From the NCBI GenBank assembly GCA_002482415.1, contig DLFY01000338.1, forward strand, positions 261 to 7,667: a DNA stretch of 7,407 bases, in the 5' to 3' direction. The translations under genes were made by a program, and so were the position numbers. Shown here in pieces: positions 4,685-7,407 of the stretch; the stretch's first letter is position 1; each line of letters begins with the position of its first letter. Under the pieces are notes generated by a model. It was not told the origin of the DNA and did not search any database. It saw only the letters and a list, made by a program, of their open reading frames with translations. Origin of the DNA: Phycisphaerales bacterium UBA7708 (GTDB lineage: Bacteria > Planctomycetota > Phycisphaerae > Sedimentisphaerales > Anaerohalosphaeraceae).

Positions 4685-7407
4685 ATGAAGAATGCTATTG
4701 CAATTATGTTCATGCTTCTGTTTTTGTCCCCCTGTGTTTACGCTACGCCGCCTAAAAATGTCATTTTGTTTATTGGTGACGGCATGGGATTTCAGCAGGT
4801 TTATGCGGCGGAATGTTATGCCGGCAGCCCGATGTTCTTTCGGTCTTTCCCGTATCAGGGGCAGGTAACGACACGTTCGGCAGATAATGCGGTGACGGAT
4901 TCGGCGGCGGCGGGTACGGCCATCGCGACGGGGATCAAGGTCAACAACGGCGTTATCAGCATGGCGTTTCCGGGGGATGGATCTGAGCTTCAGACGATTC
5001 TGGAATACTGTCAGCTTGCCGGGAAAAAAGTGGGTCTGGTGACGACGACGTATCTGACTCATGCGACACCGGCGGTGTTTGGCGCTCATGAAGCCAGTCG
5101 AAACAACTATAGTGCGATTGGGCAGGATATTCTAATCCGGTCCCGGCCCAATGTTTTGCTGGGCGGCGGCGAGAATGGGATTTCTCCTGCGGGGGCAACG
5201 TCTGCGGGGTACAATGTGGTGACTGATCTGGCTGGATTCAGTGCGGCAGTGACTAATTCGAGCTACACTTCCAGCTTCGCGGGTTTGTTCGGCAATACAT
5301 ACATGCCCTACAAGTATGACTATCTTTCTGGGACTTACCCTTATCCGACGCTTGCCGAAATGACGGCGGCGGCGATTGCGGCTTTAGGGGATGATTCGGA
5401 TGGATTCTTTCTGATGGTGGAGGGTGGGCTGATTGATCAGGCTTGCCATAGCAACGATCTTGCACGGTGTATTTTTGAGGTGATTGATTTAAACAACGCC
5501 GTGATTGCAGCCTGTAATGCCTTTGCGGGGAATGGCGAAACGCTGATTCTGGTCACAGCGGATCATGAAACCGGGGGCTTGACTGATGTTGTGAATAATG
5601 GAGCTGGGGTGTTGCCGACGGTGCACTGGTCAAGTACAAACCATACGGCAGCCAATCTTCCGGTGTATGCCTGGGGCAAGAATTCGCTGCTGGCCAGCGG
5701 GACACTGGATAATACGCAAATCCGCTCGATTTGCACGCGGGATGACAAGGCCACGAATCCGTATCCTTCTGTGGGGCAGACGGATGTGCCGACTGAGGTG
5801 ACTCTGTCGTGGACAGCAGGGGTTGGAGCGACGCAGCATCAGGTTGTTGTCTGGACGACTGATCCGGCGAATCCTGTCGTGGATGTGATTACGACCGCGA
5901 CGCAATATGCATTGACCTGTCAGGCGAATACAACTTACTCCTGGGCAGTGAATGAAGTCGATACCGGTATTCCCGGAGATACGTGGAGTTTTACGACCCA
6001 GCAAGTCCAGGTAACGCTTATTCCGGCCGGCGCGACATGGAAATACAGTGACACGAATACTGACTTTTATACTCTGGGTTGGCCAAGCGCTGATGATTCA
6101 CAATGGGCGTCGGGAGCAGCTCCGCTGGGATATGGGGACAGCCATATTATAACCACTCTGACTATGGGCAGTCCGCGTTACCCCACTTATTATTTCCGCA
6201 AAAGTTTCGAACTTACACATGCATATCAAGCCGTTACATTGAAAGTTATGCGTGATGATGGCTGCCTTGTTTATCTCAATGGAATTGAGGTGGCGCGGAC
6301 CGGCATGCCCAATGAGGATATTACTCATACTACCTGGGCAACGAATACATCAGGTGATGCGGATGAAACCACTTATCATGAATTCAATCTGAACCCGGCA
6401 CTGCTGACAGTAGGAACGAATATTCTGGCAGTTGATGTTCACCAGTGCAATGGCAGCAGCACTGACCTGGGTTTTGACCTTACGCTTTCAGGGGCAGTTT
6501 GTCCTGCCCTGGAGGCTCATGATGACAGTGTCTCGACGGATGAAGATACGCCGATTGTGATTGACGTTCTGAGTAATGATGTAGATCCGGAAAATGACCC
6601 GCTGACAGTTACTTCGGTGACCCAGCCGGGTCATGGGAGTGCAACAATAAACGGCGATGGAACAATCACCTATACTCCGGCCTCCAACTTCAGCGGAACA
6701 GACACATTTACCTATACGGTTGAAGACGGCCATTCCAGCTCCGACAGCGCGATGGTGACGATAACCGTTGACAGTACCGATAACGATCCTCCGGCGGCTT
6801 TTGATGATGCGGTGTCAACTGCCGACGGGGCAGCGATTACCATCGATGTCCTGAGTAACGACACCGATCCGGATCATGATATCCTGTCGATTTATGAGGT
6901 GACACAGCCGAGTCATGGCACTGCGGTCATCGAGGGCAGGCTGGTAGTTTATACACCGGATCCGGGCTTTACCGGAACGGATACATTCACGTATACGGCA
7001 CAAGATACAGCGGGCGGTTTTGCCAGTGCCGCAGTGACCGTCTTAGTCACTGCTGTGAATGATCCGCCGATCGCTTATGATGATGCGGTTTCGACTCAGG
7101 AAGATACTGCGATAGTGATTGACGTTCTGGGAAATGATACCGATCCGGAAAATGATGCACTGTCTGTCAAATCGATAACCCAGCCAGATCATGGGACAGC
7201 AGCAGTTAATCAGTATGGGACAGTGACCTTCACTCCCAATCCCAACTTTAATGGAACCGATACCTTTACCTATATTGCCGGCGATGGTCTTTTGGATTCT
7301 GGGGCTGCGGTGGTGACGATAACCGTCAATCCGGTTAACGATGCGCCGACTGCGGCGGATGATCAGGCTCAAACGGCGGCAAATACCCCAGTTGTTATCG
7401 CTGTTGT
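4685..7407 (+). CDS. Secreted multidomain alkaline phosphatase (3' end outside window)
   Basis: The frame is open for 907 codons to the window edge with no stop. Residues 1-20 are a Sec signal peptide: K2, a hydrophobic core, and V-Y-A before the likely cut after A20. Residues 24-335 form a PhoA-type alkaline phosphatase, which hydrolyses phosphomonoesters outside the cytoplasm. Visible residues with E. coli PhoA equivalents are D32 in FIGDGMG (D51), D72 and nucleophile S73 in TDSAAAG (D101/S102), H126 and T128 in THATPA (D153/T155) and R139 in AHEASR (R166). The remainder are E246, D251 and H255 in MVEGGLIDQACH (E322, D327, H331), D293/H294 in TADHETGG (D369/H370) and H320 (H412). The core is shorter than PhoA. 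A fibronectin-III-like segment follows (about 356-438, ending WSFTT). Next is a jelly-roll or galactose-binding-like domain (about 441-605, with RDDGCLVYLNG). Cadherin-like repeats run from 611 to the edge. These extra domains probably bind carbohydrate or the cell surface. Substrate range and anchor are unknown. Confidence 0.94.
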   Translation, partial: MKNAIAIMFMLLFLSPCVYATPPKNVILFIGDGMGFQQVYAAECYAGSPMFFRSFPYQGQVTTRSADNAVTDSAAAGTAIATGIKVNNGVISMAFPGDGSELQTILEYCQLAGKKVGLVTTTYLTHATPAVFGAHEASRNNYSAIGQDILIRSRPNVLLGGGENGISPAGATSAGYNVVTDLAGFSAAVTNSSYTSSFAGLFGNTYMPYKYDYLSGTYPYPTLAEMTAAAIAALGDDSDGFFLMVEGGLIDQACHSNDLARCIFEVIDLNNAVIAACNAFAGNGETLILVTADHETGGLTDVVNNGAGVLPTVHWSSTNHTAANLPVYAWGKNSLLASGTLDNTQIRSICTRDDKATNPYPSVGQTDVPTEVTLSWTAGVGATQHQVVVWTTDPANPVVDVITTATQYALTCQANTTYSWAVNEVDTGIPGDTWSFTTQQVQVTLIPAGATWKYSDTNTDFYTLGWPSADDSQWASGAAPLGYGDSHIITTLTMGSPRYPTYYFRKSFELTHAYQAVTLKVMRDDGCLVYLNGIEVARTGMPNEDITHTTWATNTSGDADETTYHEFNLNPALLTVGTNILAVDVHQCNGSSTDLGFDLTLSGAVCPALEAHDDSVSTDEDTPIVIDVLSNDVDPENDPLTVTSVTQPGHGSATINGDGTITYTPASNFSGTDTFTYTVEDGHSSSDSAMVTITVDSTDNDPPAAFDDAVSTADGAAITIDVLSNDTDPDHDILSIYEVTQPSHGTAVIEGRLVVYTPDPGFTGTDTFTYTAQDTAGGFASAAVTVLVTAVNDPPIAYDDAVSTQEDTAIVIDVLGNDTDPENDALSVKSITQPDHGTAAVNQYGTVTFTPNPNFNGTDTFTYIAGDGLLDSGAAVVTITVNPVNDAPTAADDQAQTAANTPVVIAV
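6515..7407 (+). repeat. Tandem cadherin-like (Big_9/VCBS-type) repeats in the phosphatase
   Basis: Four units start at residues 611, 705, 797 and 890 (bases 6515, 6797, 7073 and 7352), with a period of 92-94 aa. The fourth is cut by the window. Each full unit reads roughly 'A.DD..ST....I.IDVL.ND.DP..D.L', then 'V.QP.HG.A', 'YTP...F.GTDTFTY' and 'VT.TV'. The N-D-x-D-P-x-x-D element is typical of calcium-binding cadherin-like modules in bacterial surface proteins. Such arrays form rigid stalks or adhesive arms. Units 1 and 3 are closer to each other at the DNA level than either is to unit 2. Confidence 0.9.

Noticed and set aside
4655..7372. Many long - strand frames opposite the phosphatase gene
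   Set aside because: The + strand frame is open throughout and carries all alkaline phosphatase and repeat motifs. The opposite frames are Arg/His/Ile-rich shadows of its codon bias and of the repeats.

Overview
The window holds a compact four-gene carbamoylation module on the left (216-3922), a 762-base stretch with no convincing gene (3923-4684), and the 5' part of a large secreted alkaline phosphatase on the right (4685 to the window edge). All supported genes are on the + strand. The source is a bacterium. The phosphatase couples a PhoA-type catalytic domain to a fibronectin-III-like segment (with 'TDVP..VTLSW' and 'WSFTT' signatures), a jelly-roll-like domain and cadherin-like repeats. 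This style is common in environmental Planctomycetota and related PVC or deltaproteobacterial lineages. The placement is an inference from style, not a phylogenetic result.

Left region: a good sigma70-like promoter (125-153) precedes a NodU/CmcH/TobZ-family carbamoyltransferase (605 aa). It is followed at 12 bp by a 137-aa SxtJ-family membrane protein. Next comes a 442-aa membrane-anchored SGNH/GDSL-family protein, whose start overlaps the previous gene by 17 bp. Last is a 52-aa DUF5989/SxtK-type membrane microprotein, whose start overlaps the SGNH stop by 8 bp. The tight spacing and overlaps indicate one translationally coupled operon. The gene content parallels sxtI-sxtJ-sxtK-sxtL of the cyanobacterial saxitoxin cluster (carbamoyltransferase, two small unknowns, GDSL protein), here in the order I-J-L-K. 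No other saxitoxin gene is visible. The likely reading is a generic carbamoyl-transfer cassette acting on a glycan, lipid-linked sugar or small metabolite at the membrane. The two small proteins may dock the soluble transferase at the membrane, and the SGNH domain may act on the far side of the membrane on the same or a related product.

Middle region: 3923-4684 contains a weak terminator-like hairpin, G-rich and A-rich tracts, and a near-consensus promoter (4357-4385). A roughly 300-nt leader then runs up to the phosphatase. It holds a 10-codon mini-ORF, small hairpins and a perfect 9-bp inverted repeat about 40 bp before the start codon.

Right region: the phosphatase has a Sec signal peptide and every recognised PhoA catalytic and metal-binding residue. 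It is open for 907 codons without a stop and runs off the window within its fourth cadherin-like repeat, so its C terminus (anchor or sorting signal) is unknown.
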